From NCBI GenBank assembly GCA_018907035.1, contig JACCIC010000002.1, forward strand, positions 5,305,501 to 5,369,500: a DNA stretch of 64,000 nt, written 5' to 3'. Below are positions 37,440 through 50,544 of this stretch, piece by piece; positions within the stretch are counted from its first letter, which is position 1, and each line of letters begins with the position of its first letter. The notes beneath the pieces are model-generated. The model ran no database searches and was not told the origin of the DNA. It was given only the letters and a program-made list of their open reading frames with translations. Position numbers and translations under genes: made by a program. This DNA comes from Sycobia sp. Sy_11 (taxonomy: Eukaryota; Arthropoda; Insecta; Hymenoptera; Epichrysomallidae).

Positions 37440-40400
37440 AAATTTTATATACATTGTGTAGACATAAACTTTGCTTATTTTACATTGACGAAATATAAAT
37501 TACAATAGTGTTCTATCATGAATATAAACAAATTTATAATAGAATGAGTACGAGTTGGTGATGGAAAGGAGTCAGATAGTTAAGATGACAAAAATGAAGA
37601 GTTGACTAATTCTATGGGATAATAGATTAGTATTTAGAGATGAAAGATACTACGTGGAGATTTGCTCATAATATAGGTGGTTAAATAGGACCAGTTTAAA
37701 AGAGAACAAGGTAGGAAGATTTCGAACAGGCAGAAGAAGAGAATTCCATAAGTAGGTAGAGGTGATATGAAAGGATTGAGACTGAACGCGGTTGGAGCGA
37801 GGTCGGGTAGCTAAATGGGCTGGATGTCCTCTAAGAGGTCGAGGGTGTGTATATTCTGAATAGTAGTTGAGTAAGTAGGTAGCCGTCTCGTTTGGAATAA
37901 TTTGTATAGGATAGACGCTGTTCTAAAGTTTCTTCGAGTAGAAACTCTGAGCTCAGCGCAGATTATTCCTATAACTTGATACATGATCACTCTTTTTAAT
38001 GCCATAGATGTAGCGGATTCCCTTGTTTAACAATCTTTCCACTTTCAGATCGAGCTCATCGGTAATGTCAATGAGAATGAGAAAACAGTAGTCTATTAGA
38101 GAGAAGACCAGATCATGAATAAGATGTTTTCTTAGGGAGAATGTTGTAGCTTTTCTACATAAATAAAGCCGATAGAGAACGGAATTAATTTGGTTAGAGA
38201 TATTAAGTATATACTTTTTCCATATAAGTTTACTATTTAATTCAACACCAAGGCTTACAACTGAGTCTTAAAGTGGAATAATGATGTCATTAATAATGAA
38301 ATTTACTTTTGGGAATTTGGGAACAGATTGATGAAATATGGAGAACCACAGGTCATTGCTTTTGTTTTGGAGGAGTTAAGCTTAAGCCCATTGCGATTGA
38401 GTCAATTGGAAACAACGACTACCTGTGTATTTAATTTTTGAATTGCTGTTCTACTTTCTTCACGTGTACATTGAATGAAAATCTGCAAGTTATCTGCATA
38501 TAGAATGTAATGTAAAGAGTATTGTATATGAGAGCAAATGTCGTTAATGGACGATAGTCCATTCATTGAAAATAATTTCAATGTAAGAGTCTATGACTGG
38601 TAGTACTGCTGGTATGAAATCTTTTAGGAATTCATCTGTACATTTGGCTTGTGATTTAAAGTGTCGGACGGCGTTGTGTATATCATTTTTGAATATAGTA
38701 GTAAAACGAAATGATGGGATAGTGGGAGAGTTGGTAGAAAGTTGATGTGTGAAACAGGAATATGGTGGAGAAGGGCTGGAATCTGTCGATATGGCAGTGA
38801 AGTATCCATTCAGGTTATCAATCCATATTTTGAGAGCAGGAGTGTCACTACTCTTTGACAGACCCAATTTTCTCAATTTTTTTCAGAGTTGTCTAGAGTC
38901 TTTTATTTTGGATAGTCGCTGTTGATAGTGATGTTGCTTTAAGGATTCAATTAGTTGCCAAGTCATATGTTTTGACCTCCTATACATTTCGAGATCAGTT
39001 TGCAGTCTAGAGCTTCTATATTTGCGATAGAGAAGATTACGCTTCTGAATTTGCTGTTTGGTATATTTAGAGCACCAATCATATACAGATTTTTTATGTG
39101 ATAATGGGGTTACTAATGGGACAGAGCGGTCTAGGCCATTAAGCAAATGAGTATTCAGACACTTTAGGGCAGCGTCTATGTCACATCCCTCGATTAAAGT
39201 TAACTAGTTACATGATTCTAAGTAAGAGCACAAATGGTGAGTGTTAAGCTTATTAAAATGATCATAAGAGAAGTTTCTCTTGATAGCTGGGGCAATTGAT
39301 ATGTCTAGAGTGGCAGCAATAAAATCATGTCCCGCAATGAAAGGGGTCTTCGATTGCTAGGGTTCTCAGAATTTATCGTCAATATCTACAATACAATGAT
39401 CCAACCATGTGTTAGATCTTGATGCGTGGCGTCATATGGAATGGGTAATAAGGAGTTCTCGTAGAGTAGAACCTTAAAGAAAGATGAGTGATCTGTTTCT
39501 GTTAATAGGTCTACATTGAAATGACAACCGTGTGTGAGTAAGTGCTCATAGATGAGATGAGATCTTGAACGAAGTTAGTACCTTGAATGTATGGGGCATT
39601 TGGAGGTCGGTATACGACCCCTACAAAAATAGGGTCACAGGCCCTAGGAATTACTTCACAGAAAATATATTCTGGAAAACTAGACCTTGAAATCCAGACA
39701 GTCGTGGAAGAGCACAAAAGATTGCCATGAAAATTATTATCTATATATAGCGCAACACTATTTCCGTTTCTATTTCGATCATTCCGTAGGACAGTGAAGC
39801 TGTTTATTGATATTAAATCATCATCAATATACGATGCATGTTTCGTTTGAATGACAGTTATTATATGGAAAGGTGGGAATGAGGAGAAATAATGCCTTAC
39901 CAGCTCGATGTGTCCGGTCAGTGAGTTAACGTTGAAGTGGCAGACTTTGAGGTGAGTTTCATGAGAGCGATGAAGATGACTTTTAGGGTTTATACGTAAA
40001 ACGTGAGGGGGCACCAGAGACTAGAAAGTTTCTGCAGAGATTATTTATGGAGTTGAGTGGGGGGCTGCAGATAAAAAATTATGTAAATGCTGTTTGTAGG
40101 TAATGTGTATAGGGACATCCTCATTTTTTTCCCCTGACAAATATTTGTCCTTGACGTATAAAGATCAAGAAGCTGTTATTTGCAGAGCGACTTTCTTCGC
40201 GCGCTAATCTAAGGAGTTTATATGTGGAAGAACGCAGAAATTCATTAAGGTTGTAATAGGAAGATGAGATATAAGCCGAGAGTGGTAGGGGCCCTAGTGT
40301 TGAAGGATCGATGGAAGTGGTCAAGACACGTCTACGTCTGATTTTTTGACTTATAAGTTCCGTTTGGCGGGAATGTGAAGATAATGTTACAAGTAGAGTT

Positions 40401-41470
40401 CTTGATAGAGGATAATGGGCAGGAACTACGGAAATTGATTGTGTTGAAGTCTGTTTTTTAGTGGTTTGAGAGGTTTGAGAGGTTTCTGTACCTGTGTTGG
40501 GATTCATTGACTGTCTGGAGACTGAGGTACTTTGGTTAGTGCTCCTAGAAGGAACTAACATACGAACAGATATAATATTGTCTTAGGTAATATTGGGCTT
40601 AAGGACTTTGAGGAGTTGATAGGCTCGGGTTTTTACATCTATCTGATCCGTGTTTTGGAATCCCCCTAGAATTGATCAGTAGATAAAGATTGGTGTCGTA
40701 CTGTCAACTGATTTAGCTTCTCTGATATGAATGGACTTTGATGTTTGAATTCTTCAAGCAGTATTACTGGTTCTTGGCCTAATACAGGGTGCTCCCTTTT
40801 AGATAATTGGTTCAGAGCAAGGGTATGTTCGTTTTGGGTTTTTGAAGTTCAATGTTACTATTTTTCAAAGAGTTGAGGGAATGTTCAATCGTCTTGAGTT
40901 CAGATGATACGGCGCTAAGATTTAGGGCTTGAGTAACCAGAAATTCATATTTACTCTTTAAAGTTCTTACGGGCTGATCGAAAACAACCAACTTTTCTTA
41001 GATTTTTTTATCTTATTCAGATAGTTTACTATCGACAAATTTTTCGAAAGAAGAAAAGCGATTATTCAGATGGTCCTCAAGACCAGCAAGTCCCTGTAGA
41101 TTGGTTAATTTTTTCAATACTAAGTCCAATTGGGTTTGTTGAATAAAATCATTGTGTTCAGTAAGAGGTTTATGGCAATTTTTAGAGGGGAATTTGGAGC
41201 ACGAGTGTAACGATGATTTATTGTAGAGTTTAGGCAGACTAGCACTCTTACTACGGACACAGGAAGAGCAGATGCGAAACTTGATACCCATGCGGTTTGA
41301 AGCTTGCGTCAAGTTACCATATTTTATCTGAAAAGTTTTTTTACATTCTTCGCAAGGATGTAAATGTGCTTCAGGTGTAGAGGGCTTAGAGCAAACACTG
41401 GAAACAGCATCGTTTGTTAATATCGCCTTCGAAGAACTCAAATTGATAACTTGGGTGAAGGGATTCTTGT
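37440..41470 (-). mobile_element. degenerate non-LTR retrotransposon (CR1/Jockey-like), internally deleted
   Basis: Minus-strand order: ORF1-like piece at 41441-41013 with Cys-rich motif (HPCEECKKTF, ICSSCVRS); further ORF1 piece at 40561-40121; endonuclease at 40014-39511 (CHFNVNSLTGHIELVRHY, VVYRPPN); linker at 39146-38883; a pre-RT segment at 38876-38544; then directly the late RT palm (YADNLQIFIQ, LNRNGLKLNSSKTKAM) and thumb region to about 37650. The central RT motifs before YADD are missing, and the second catalytic Asp of YADD is Asn. Several stops and frameshifts are present. The element cannot be active. Confidence 0.8.
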
Positions 41471-42900
41471 TTAGGAAATTAGATTTTGTGAGATCGATGG
41501 AAAAGGTTAATAGGTTGATATATGATGCAAGACTGATGAAATCGGTTACTATTTGTTATTATTACAATACAGATAGTTGTTATTAAACTATTTACTAGTT
41601 TCAAGAATCACAGCCGATTTAGATGAGACAATTATATATAATATAGAATGTAAAATCGCCGAATTCAATAATTTAGAATGAGAAGTAAGTAAATGATTTA
41701 ATAATATATATGATAACAACCGATTAGCTAATTTGAAGTTACTAGTTGTGTAAATATTAAGAGCATAAAGCTGAACGTATTAGACTGTAGTTAAAGTAAT
41801 ACGATTATGAAAACAAATATTTAATACTATGTGTTTTAATGAACATTATTTTAAAACTACGTTTGAATCATTAAAAATATTAATAAGACCAAGACGCTTT
41901 GATAAATAGTCTTGATAAATTTCACCGATCTTGAAGATATTATGTTGCCGCCCTTGAGGTATGTGCTGTGTTGAATTTCCGTATTTTTTGATAATATCTT
42001 GATGTTGTTGTTACAGGTGTGTAGATGTCTCGATGATGTTTGTTATTAATCAGTAGAAAAAAAAGAAGATCGTCCTTACGAAAATTATTATTCACTAAGG
42101 CAGATCGATGGAATTAAATGTTCGAGACACTTTTGCGCTGTTTAACGAATTTGTTTTATTTAATAATAACAGCAATTATCGTAGTTCTTTGATTTCAAAG
42201 GTATATTTTCAAAGAAATACTTTGAGCCCGCCGTCACTCCATCCGTATTAGCACGTGATAAATAAGTTCATTATTGATAATAATTATGTAATATTAATTA
42301 AGCAGTTATGGTTCAAAACTTATTGCTATGATTTAAAACAGACTTTGTAAGCTGTTAATTTTCTTAATTTCACTATAAATGATTTGTCATATTATGAATT
42401 CACTATAAATGTAATAATATTCACTATAAATGATTGTAATATAAATAAAATTGTTTGTCACAGCAAGTTTCTGTTTACTTGACTATTTAGGGAAATACTT
42501 AAAATTTTTAATTATACATAAGGACTAATAGAAAAAGTGTAAAAATTATAAAGATTTTTACAGTTGACATTTACTTTTATATTTCATGTGATTTTATCTC
42601 AAACGAAATACTTTTATGTTTTATATATTGATTCATAGTTTAACTGTTCATTAACTTATATGAATACGCTATAGATAATATATTATTAATTATACTTTAT
42701 TGTTTTATTTAATGTAGATTTAAGCATCTTTTAGATTTAAATACATTGTTTTTATCCACAGAGATTTAACATATAAGATTCAACAGAGCATTTTTATGTC
42801 ATAGTTTATAGATTGAAAAAATTTTGCGGTTTAAATGCTATTCAATATGTTTGGTGGCCCTGATACTGAAAATCGATTATTCTCATAGATATATTAGGAG
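41470..42900. other. intergenic, no gene recognised
   Basis: AT-rich sequence between the LINE relic and the 3' flank of secreted copy 2. No coding similarity was seen. Confidence 0.5.
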
Positions 42901-43067
42901 CAATAACATTTACTAGTCACATTCAAAATAAAAAAGTATAATTATAAAAGAGATTTATCAATTGCAGTAATATTAAAAAGTCAGGAAAAAATTCTTAAAA
43001 ATTCTTAAAAAAAAATTAATCGTAAAGTTAAGTTTATAATTGTTTAATGTTCTTCCTTCTTAATGTA

Positions 43068-43073
43068 TTTATT
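43068..43073 (-). other. candidate poly(A) signal of secreted copy 2
   Basis: AATAAA about 80 nt after the stop codon. The same hexamer at the same offset is present for copies 3 and 4, but copy 1 has a changed sequence there. Confidence 0.45.
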
Positions 43074-43152
43074 TTTTGACAATCAGCTGCAATGATCTAC
43101 GATCGAGTTATTCTGATTACACTATAGATGCTATCCATAAAATTCTCAATTT

Positions 43153-44196
43153 TTAAGGGGAACTCACACACTTGTTCACTGGATCAATTACTATTTTGTT
43201 GATACTCGCCGAGATCATTGGAGCTGCAAGTGCGTTGGCTGCTTGGTTGGACTTAAGTTCAGGGTGGTATTTTACAAAGGAATCAATTTGTGCTAACTGG
43301 TCTCTTAGAGTATACAGAGGGCATGGTTCCATATTATTGCTTGAGCTTTCTTCACACTTACTGATCAATGATTTTGCCTGTCTCGTTAGTCGTGCATCAA
43401 TCATATTCAAACTCTGCAGAAATAAAAGAATTGACTTAGTTTTTATTATATATGCACTAAAATATGGCGGTGAACTCACTTGTACTGAATTGCTCAGTAA
43501 TTCTTGGTCCGCAGTTAAAATCTTGCTAACGTTGTTTCGAACATTTTGGTCCAAAGTTTGCATCGTATTCTTTAAAAGTAATCCGCATCCTTTGCTGCCT
43601 TTTTGTTGCTGAGCCTGAGTCTTAAAATATATAAAACATATGGCATTAGTTTCATTCATTCAAAAAACATTAACGATTAAACGGTTAACAATTCTGTTGC
43701 GTGAGCACTTTCAAGTTGTCTATAATCGCATCGTATTCGTATTGAAAACAATGTATTACTAAGAGGTATTATGTAGCGTACTTGAATTTGCTCAATTTTC
43801 GATCTACTTATACGTCATTGTACATTTTAACCCATAGAAATTTTGACTTATTTTATTCTAATTACCGATGATAGCTTACAATCAGGTGACCATTCGACAG
43901 TACATATACGGAGTTTTAATTTTTTTATATCGTCTCTTCCTTTAATTGCAAAATCCACTTGATTAATATTCTTCAGAACCAGGTTAACGTTTACTTGTAA
44001 TTGAGTCAAATTGGCACGTAAAGGTGCAATACTCGCCTGTAGAACTTTTAAAATTATAGCAAAATCTTGTGCAATTACCTTGAAATAAAAGAAAAATAAT
44101 TATTTACCTTAACCATATATTAATTAATTTAACAGATAATTTTCTTACGTGTACTGTGCAAGCAGAAAAGATAATAGAAATAAGAAAGAATTTCAT
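43153..44196 (-). CDS. small secreted cysteine-containing protein, tandem copy 2 (4 exons)
   Basis: Exons 44196-44149, 44078-43866, 43620-43480 and 43413-43153, giving 220 aa with the same phases and lengths as copy 1. The leader is MKFFLISIIFSACTVH. In the variable part of exon 2 it resembles copy 1 (ILKVLQASIAPL). In exon 4 it begins like copy 1 (SLNMIDARL) but continues like copy 3 (CPLYTLRDQLAQIDSFVK), a mosaic. All six conserved cysteines are present. Intact frame and splice sites indicate a functional gene. Function unknown. Confidence 0.85.
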
Positions 44197-44955
44197 TGTC
44201 GAAAAAATTAAATTCATAGAAATATGATTGCGATTATCTAAGAAATGTTTTATTCGTATTATTAACGAATGGAATATGAATAAAAAATATTTAAAAAACA
44301 AACAAAACAAAAATTATGTTTTTATTACTATTCAGAAGATAGGAAAAATAAAATATAGATATTATTTATGATACAATATATATAAACCATTAGTCTTTAT
44401 TAATTAATTTTAAGTAATACGTAGAATTAGACCAAAAATTGAAATAGTTTGATAAATTAAAATCAAGAGTCAAATAAATTAATATGAATTCGAAATCTCA
44501 GGAGTCAACCTCAAGAAACAATATATCTATAACTAAAAGATGATTATACGAAACTGGAATTGACATATATTTTTGTCAGTCGTGCAGAGTCGTCGTAAAT
44601 TCTAGTAAAAAATTATGTATATAATAGCACTAGTAAAACGTGTTTAATCACTAACATATTTTTGAAAAAAATTATAGATCGTGGGTTGAATTTTAATTAA
44701 TCTATTAAAAAAGCTCACGTGAAAGGCCAATGAAAGATATATGCGTCAATTTTTTTTGCGTCAAGTATACATTTGAATAAGTCACATTCACAAATAAATT
44801 TTCTAGCATTGCTTGTGAATGTAATACCTAGTATTGCATCCATATTTGATATATGCAATATTTATTATTATATGTAATTGACATCCAGTGTCCAAGGTAG
44901 GGATTGAGTATTAAAAAAAGACGAGATCAGACAATTAAGTAATGCGATAAAATTA
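44197..44955 (-). promoter_or_regulatory. duplicated upstream region of secreted-protein copy 2
   Basis: Nearly identical to the copy 1 upstream region over about 750 bp, including CACGTG at 44716-44721. The match stops at about 44956, where a copy of the 60-bp-unit repeat begins. That repeat therefore inserted after or at the duplication. Confidence 0.5.
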
Positions 44956-44956
44956 A

Positions 44957-45163
44957 AAAATGAAGTCGTTCGGAAAGACCTAGCTATCGAATTTTACCGT
45001 CCCAACACGAATCTTCCCATAGAAGTTGATTTCCTCATACTTGGACGTCGTTTTCTATCAATTAAATATAATATTCCCCGTAGAAATCGCCCAGAGAAAT
45101 CCACCCGTATACGTCAATACAATATTTCTCAGTAGAAGATAGAAGAACCGTATTTCAAATGTG

Positions 45164-45217
<54 letters not shown>

Positions 45218-45810
45218 TTTTTTTTCGTTCTTTTTCTATAAATATTAAACAACTAAAAATTAACATGAAAAAGTGTTCCTAACTGGAAAGATACACCGAT
45301 ACGATTCAATTACAAAAGTAATTTAATGAACTATAAAAAAAGACAGAGAAACAGAGAGACAGAGAGAGACAGATTTTCCACGTAACAGAAAATAAATTTT
45401 CAAAAATCAAAAGAGATACATTAGGTGTGTGAGTAGTGTCAGATTAACCTGAAGAACAAAAAGGGTAATACCGACTAACGTTACACCTCCTTTAGGATAC
45501 GAATCCTAAAGTTGGATATGAACATTCGTTTGAGCTGGCCTGGTATTAATACTTTAAGTGGACTACTTTGAGTTGATATTCATGATACAAGAGGCCACCT
45601 AGTGGCCGCTGGTGAAACTGATCGTTCAAACCATTAACTTAATTTATTGTTAAAAGTAAAATGATTTTCAAGAAAAAACATAGCCTATGTCCTTCCCAAA
45701 ATAATATAGAATCTATATGTCAAATTTCAGAACAATCGGTTCAGTAGTTTTTTCGGTTATCGCGTACAAACAAAAACACGCTTTGTCTTTATAAATTAAA
45801 TAGTATCCCC
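44957..45810 (+). repeat. dispersed repeat family, copy B (5' truncated)
   Basis: It begins with about three of the 60-bp units, matching the end of the array at 46.7 kb, then has a (TA)n tract (45166-45212) and an A/G-rich stretch. A body follows containing GTTGGATATGAACATTCGTT and ending ACGCTTTGTCTTTATAAATT at about 45803. The short left end against full-length copies looks like 5' truncation, as in retrotransposition. The 3' block (CGGTTCAGTAGTTTTTTCGG) resembles tails of RTE-type elements; this assignment is tentative. Confidence 0.6.
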
Positions 45811-46129
45811 CGTCTCGGCTTCGCCCGAGATAATAATTCAACCGATTTCATAAATAATTCAATAATATTTAAGTAAAAAGTACTCTATATATAAAAATCT
45901 ATGTTTCTATAAATAATTGACCGTAATTTACCTATCGTCGCATCTGTATAAAAAGCTTTTTCAATGTAGCCTCCACTTCAAAAAGTTGATAGTTTACCGA
46001 CCATTTTATACAATATATATGCATATTAAATACGGCTTCAATGGAGAAAATTATACTTTCGAGTTACTAAAGAAGTGCCTAAAGTTACCCCGAAGTGCCT
46101 TAGTCACTAAAAAAGTGCCTCGAAATGAC

Positions 46130-46960
46130 GTTTACAGAGAGCATCATGTTCGGACTATAGGAAATATCTCGAGACGACTGCTGTAGAGAGTTTTGTGTTG
46201 GGGAGGTAGAATACAATTTCCAGTTATCCCAGGACGACTCTTACTGGGAATGTGCGTGTTCGAATGATAGAATACTGATCTCTTCATAGAAGTCGTAATG
46301 ACATACTTGGACATCCTTTTCCACCAACTAAACATGACACTCCCCGTAGAAGTCGTTCCAAATCGTCTGCAAATCGCATTTTATCATCCAAACACGAAAC
46401 TCCCCGTACAAGTTGACCCAATATACCTGAACTTCGTTTACTATCAACTAAACACGATACTCCCCGTAGACATCGTCCCGTCATACCTGGACATCATCTT
46501 CTAATGTCCGAACACGAAATTCCCCGTAGAAGTCGTTCAAAAACACCTGGAAATCGCATTCTATCATCCGAACATGAAACTCCCATGAGAAGTTGTCCCG
46601 ACATACCTAAACATCGTTTCCTATCTACTAAACACGATAGTCCCAGTAGAAGTCGGCCCGAGAAAGCTAGCATCGTTTCCTAACGACTAAACACAATACT
46701 TCCCGTAGAAGTCGTTTGGAAAGACCTAGATATCGGATTTTACCGTCCAAACACGAATCTTCCCATAGAAGTTTATTTCCTCATACCTGGATCTCGTTTT
46801 CCATCAACCAAATACAATATTCCCCGTAGAAATCGTCCAGAGACACCTGGACATCGCATCTATCATCCGAACACACAACTGCGTGTAGAATTCGTCTTGA
46901 GGCAACGGAATATCGTAATCAACCGCCCGTACACGCCAATACAATATTACTCAGTAGTAA
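46130..46960 (+). repeat. 60-bp minisatellite, about 13-14 units, with an orientation switch
   Basis: From about 46290 the unit repeats exactly every 60 bp: TCCCCGTAGAAGTCGT recurs at 46341, 46401, 46461, 46521 and onward, with divergence increasing to about 46960. Alternate units share ATCATCCGAACACGAAACT versus ATCAACTAAACACGATACT, a 120-bp higher-order pattern. Before about 46280 the units appear as reverse complements. The period is 20 codons, so a repetitive frame stays open at 46298-46504; this is not taken as a gene. Confidence 0.8.
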
Positions 46961-47004
46961 CCGTATTTAAAATATGTATATATAACATGTACAATATAAT
47001 ATAC

Positions 47005-47045
<41 letters not shown>

Positions 47046-47411
47046 TTTTTATATTTCCGTTTTTTCAATTAAATACCGTGAATATTTTCGTAGTGATGTT
47101 AACTGAAATTCAAGCAAAATGATGGTATGTGCATAGCATATTTTTTAAATAGGCAATATATTTTAAATAGGCGATTTATTAAATAGGCGATAGATCATAT
47201 ATTTTATTTATATATACATAATTTCGAGTTGTTAGTAAAGAACCTTATTTTGCCATCATTTCTTTTGTTTGAACTAAACAAAACATAGTCACTTGTCACA
47301 ATTCTAAAGTTAATAGAATGTATAAAAATAAAAATATAATTCGTCGTCACAAATTATATTTAGTATAATTTGGCATACAGAACCATTTTATAAGAGAAGG
47401 AGAAAGAAAGA

Positions 47412-47475
<64 letters not shown>

Positions 47476-47626
47476 CCCGCATAATAGAAAATAACATTTA
47501 CAAAAATTAAATGATATCCATAAGGTGTGAGAGTAGTGTCAGATTAATCTGAAGAACAAAGAACAAAAAAGGTAATACCGACTAACGTTACACCTTCTTG
47601 AGGATACGAATCCCAAAGTTGGATAT

Positions 47627-47638
47627 GAACATTCATTT
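47627..47638 (+). repeat. left target-site duplication of the Jockey-type LINE
   Basis: GAACATTCAT(TT) adjoining the poly(T) run. The last bases cannot be separated from the tail. Confidence 0.8.
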
Positions 47639-50268
47639 TTTTTTTTTTTTTTTTTTTTTGTGACGCGGGGAGGGGAAATCTTCTAAAGACACCTCTTTAA
47701 GAGAGGTAGTGTCGGATTCATGGAGCCTTTGCTCGCATGCCTACCGACTAAAACCCCTCCCCGCAGGGATTCCTACCCGGAGGTATCATTCCCTTTACCT
47801 GTTGGGATAAAATATTATTAAACGGAACGGTGTAAGGGTGGGGGAATAGGAGTGGGATGTGGATAGGGGAGGAATTGGTGAGTTTAGGGGCTCTGCCTTC
47901 TTGGGGGCAGAGGCTTACGTACGAAAACGAAGCACAAAGTGGCCGGTAGTGGCTGATGGGGTTACGGATCGTTGATTAGGTGGCAAGGCCTCCTGTAGCG
48001 ATCCGTCGATTTAGGACGGATACTACTCAGGGATTGGATTCTTGAGTTCGGGTTCTGTTTAATTGATTCTCTCAGATTTTTGGCGAATTTGTTCGCGTAA
48101 TCGTTGAGAGCAAGAAGGTTAGTTTCCTTAAGTACTTGAGTGTTCCTTAAGTACCAAGGGGTGTTCAGGGAAGAGCGTAGCAGCCTCATGTAGGTGCTTT
48201 GGAGTCGCTGAAGTCTTTCTAGGCGGATGGACCCCTAGATGGGGATGGCGTATGTGGCAATGCTTCTGATGATGGCGGAGAAGGCTCTGGCCTTTGTTCT
48301 GGGTGACAGGGTTTTGCTATGGAAGAAAGGTTTGAGCTTTAAGAAGGCTTCTAGCATTTTGCTCCTGGTGAGGCGGAGGTGTTTGTTCCAGGATAGGTTC
48401 CTGTCGAACGTCACTCCGAGGTATTTGACCGGTTGGCTCCACGGGATGGACGAGCCTTTGATTGTTATTTTTGGAGGGATGCGGTTTTTACGGAAGACGA
48501 AGATTGCACTGGACTTGCTCTCGTTGATGGAGAGTCTCCACCGTGAGTACCAGTTGATGAGGTGTGGGAGAAATCCGTTTAGCCTTGAGGTGCTGTGGCA
48601 GATTGTTTTAGTGGCATCTATGAGGGCAATATCGTCCGCGTAGAGTGCCGTGGTAATTGTATCGTGTATGGGAAGATCATGGCAGAAAAAAGTAAAAAGT
48701 AGAGGGGAGAGCTTAGACCCTTGAGGGACGCCGGCTGAGATGGCCTTTGGAGCAGAAAGGGAGTTGCCTACCCTAACTCGAATAAATCGGTCTGATAAGA
48801 ACGACTTTATTATCCCAATCAAATAATGGGGGTTGTCATTGGCAATGAGCTTGAAGATGAGTCCGTCATGCCATACCCTGTCGAAGGCTTACTGGACATC
48901 TAGCAGCAGCATCGTTGTGTGCAGCCGTCTGTTCATGTTGTCAGCAATGAGTTCCGTAACTCTGAGAAGTTGGTGACAGGTGCTGTGCCCTGTGCGGAAC
49001 CCATGCTGACAGTCAGGTATGAGGTTTTTTCTGGTGACCGAGGTGGAGAGGCGTTTTAGGATAACGCTTTCGGCCACTTTGCGTAGGGAGTTTAGAAGAC
49101 TGGTGGGGCGATAGCTTGCGGGGTCGTTGAGGGGATTCCCGGCTTTTGGAAGACAGACCACTATGGCCATTTTCCAGGCCTTGGGAAAGTATTGATGTCT
49201 CATCATTGCGTTTACGATATTGCAGATGGACATAATGTGTTTGTGGGGGAGGATTTGTAGTGTGTTGTTATTGATTTTGTCAGCACCAGGGGCTTTTTAT
49301 TTTTGAAGACTGCGAATGATGTCGCGTATATCTTTGGGGGAGGTAGGGGTGATGTCCCTGTTTGAAGGGAGGAAGTGTTGAGTTGTCTGGGTGACATGCT
49401 CATAAAAGCGTGAGAGTTCTGGTACGCTGGGTGGAGGTGAGCACTCATTGCTGAGAGATGATGCGAAGATCTCGGCCTTTTCTTCAGCGAGTGAGAAGGT
49501 TTGGCCATTTTGCTTGAGTGGTGAAAGGCAAGGGCGACGGCCTTATCACCTTCCAGACGTTTTTGGGGTGAGTTTAGGTTTCAGTGATGAAATCGCTGTT
49601 GCTGTTTCTGGAGCCGCAGCCCCAAGAGGGGTGCTTAGTATTTAGATCCCCGGCGATGATTGTGGGGGTGTTGCTGCTGAGAAGCAAGGCAAGATCTTTA
49701 AAGTTGTTTTGTAGTTGTGGAGGGTTACAGCAAGCAATTACCCTCAAGGGACCTTTTTGGAGGGAAATTTCAGCCCCTATTGTCTCGCAGATGGATGTAC
49801 TTGTAATTCGACGATGGCGGTAGGATTTGTAGACGAGGATTGCCACGCCCCCACCGTTAGAGTGCTCTCTGTCCTTCCTATACGTGATGTAGTTTGGAAG
49901 GAAGAGTTTGTGGGATGTGTTGAAGTGGGTCTCTGTGATGCAGGCGATCCCGATGTTTTCCTCCTCCAAGAGTTGGAGGAGTTCTAGAGATCTATTTCTG
50001 CAGAGGATGCCGTTGGCGTTCCAGTTTAGGATCTTTATCTCGGAATTAGCCATTATTAGGTCTGCAGAGAGCGGCGGTAATGTTCGTGACGAACTGCATT
50101 ATGATGTTTTGCAGTTCGGACGCAATGGGTGGCGAGTTGATTTGCAACGGTGCCGCTGATGCTGCACTGTTGCTCACTATGCTCGCATATGTGGTGCGGG
50201 TGGGGTTGGCCCGATTTTTATGAGGATTGGGGGTGATGCTCTTTTTCTGTATGAGCTGCGGTGGGGGG
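47639..50268 (-). mobile_element. Jockey-clade non-LTR retrotransposon, 5' truncated, with poly(A) tail and target-site duplication
   Basis: Minus strand: remnant of an ORF1 C-terminus (SPPIASELQNIIMQFV, ending at about 50050), then ORF2. The endonuclease starts at 50053 (MANSEIKILNWNANGI, CITETHF, GDLNTKHPSWG). The reverse transcriptase follows (CLPKAGNPLNDPASYRPTSL, GFRTGHST, SAGVPQGSKLSPLLF, catalytic YADD in LYADDIALID, WRLSINESKS, YLGVTFDRNLSWNKH), ending at 47962. Frameshifts and stops between 49574 and 49300, near 48890 and at 48235 inactivate it, but RT motifs are intact. A GC-rich 3' UTR ends in about 20 A (plus-strand T run at 47637-47659). The duplicated target GAACATTCATTT lies at 47627-47638 and 50269-50280. 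Confidence 0.9.
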
Positions 50269-50280
50269 GAACATTCATTT
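50269..50280 (+). repeat. right target-site duplication of the Jockey-type LINE
   Basis: GAACATTCATTT directly after the 5' end of the element. The uninterrupted site (GAACATTCGTTTGAGCTGG) is seen in repeat copy B near 45522. Confidence 0.8.
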
Positions 50281-50544
50281 GAGCTGACCTGGTATTAATA
50301 CTTTGAACCGACTACATTGAGTTGATGTTCGTGATTAAGACGCCACCTAGTCGCCGCAGGTGAAACTAACCACTAAAACTGTTAACTTAATTTATTGTTA
50401 AAAGTAAAATGATTTTCAAGAAAAAACATAGCATATGTCCTTCCCAAAATAATATAGAATCTATATGTCAAATTTCAGAACAATCGGTTCAGTAGTTTTT
50501 TCGGTTATCGCGTACAAACAAAAACACGCTTTGTCTTTATAAAT

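Noticed and set aside
43172..43612. 146-codon plus-strand frame over secreted copy 2
   Set aside because: Antisense of exons 3-4 and intron 3. It is not open in the other copies to the same extent, and the minus-strand model has conserved splice sites.
46298..46504. 68-codon frame in the 60-bp array
   Set aside because: Open only because the unit length is a multiple of three. It has no flanking gene structure, and the units degenerate outside it.
48239..48643. 134-codon plus-strand frame
   Set aside because: Antisense of the Jockey RT, whose minus frame has YADD and other RT motifs.
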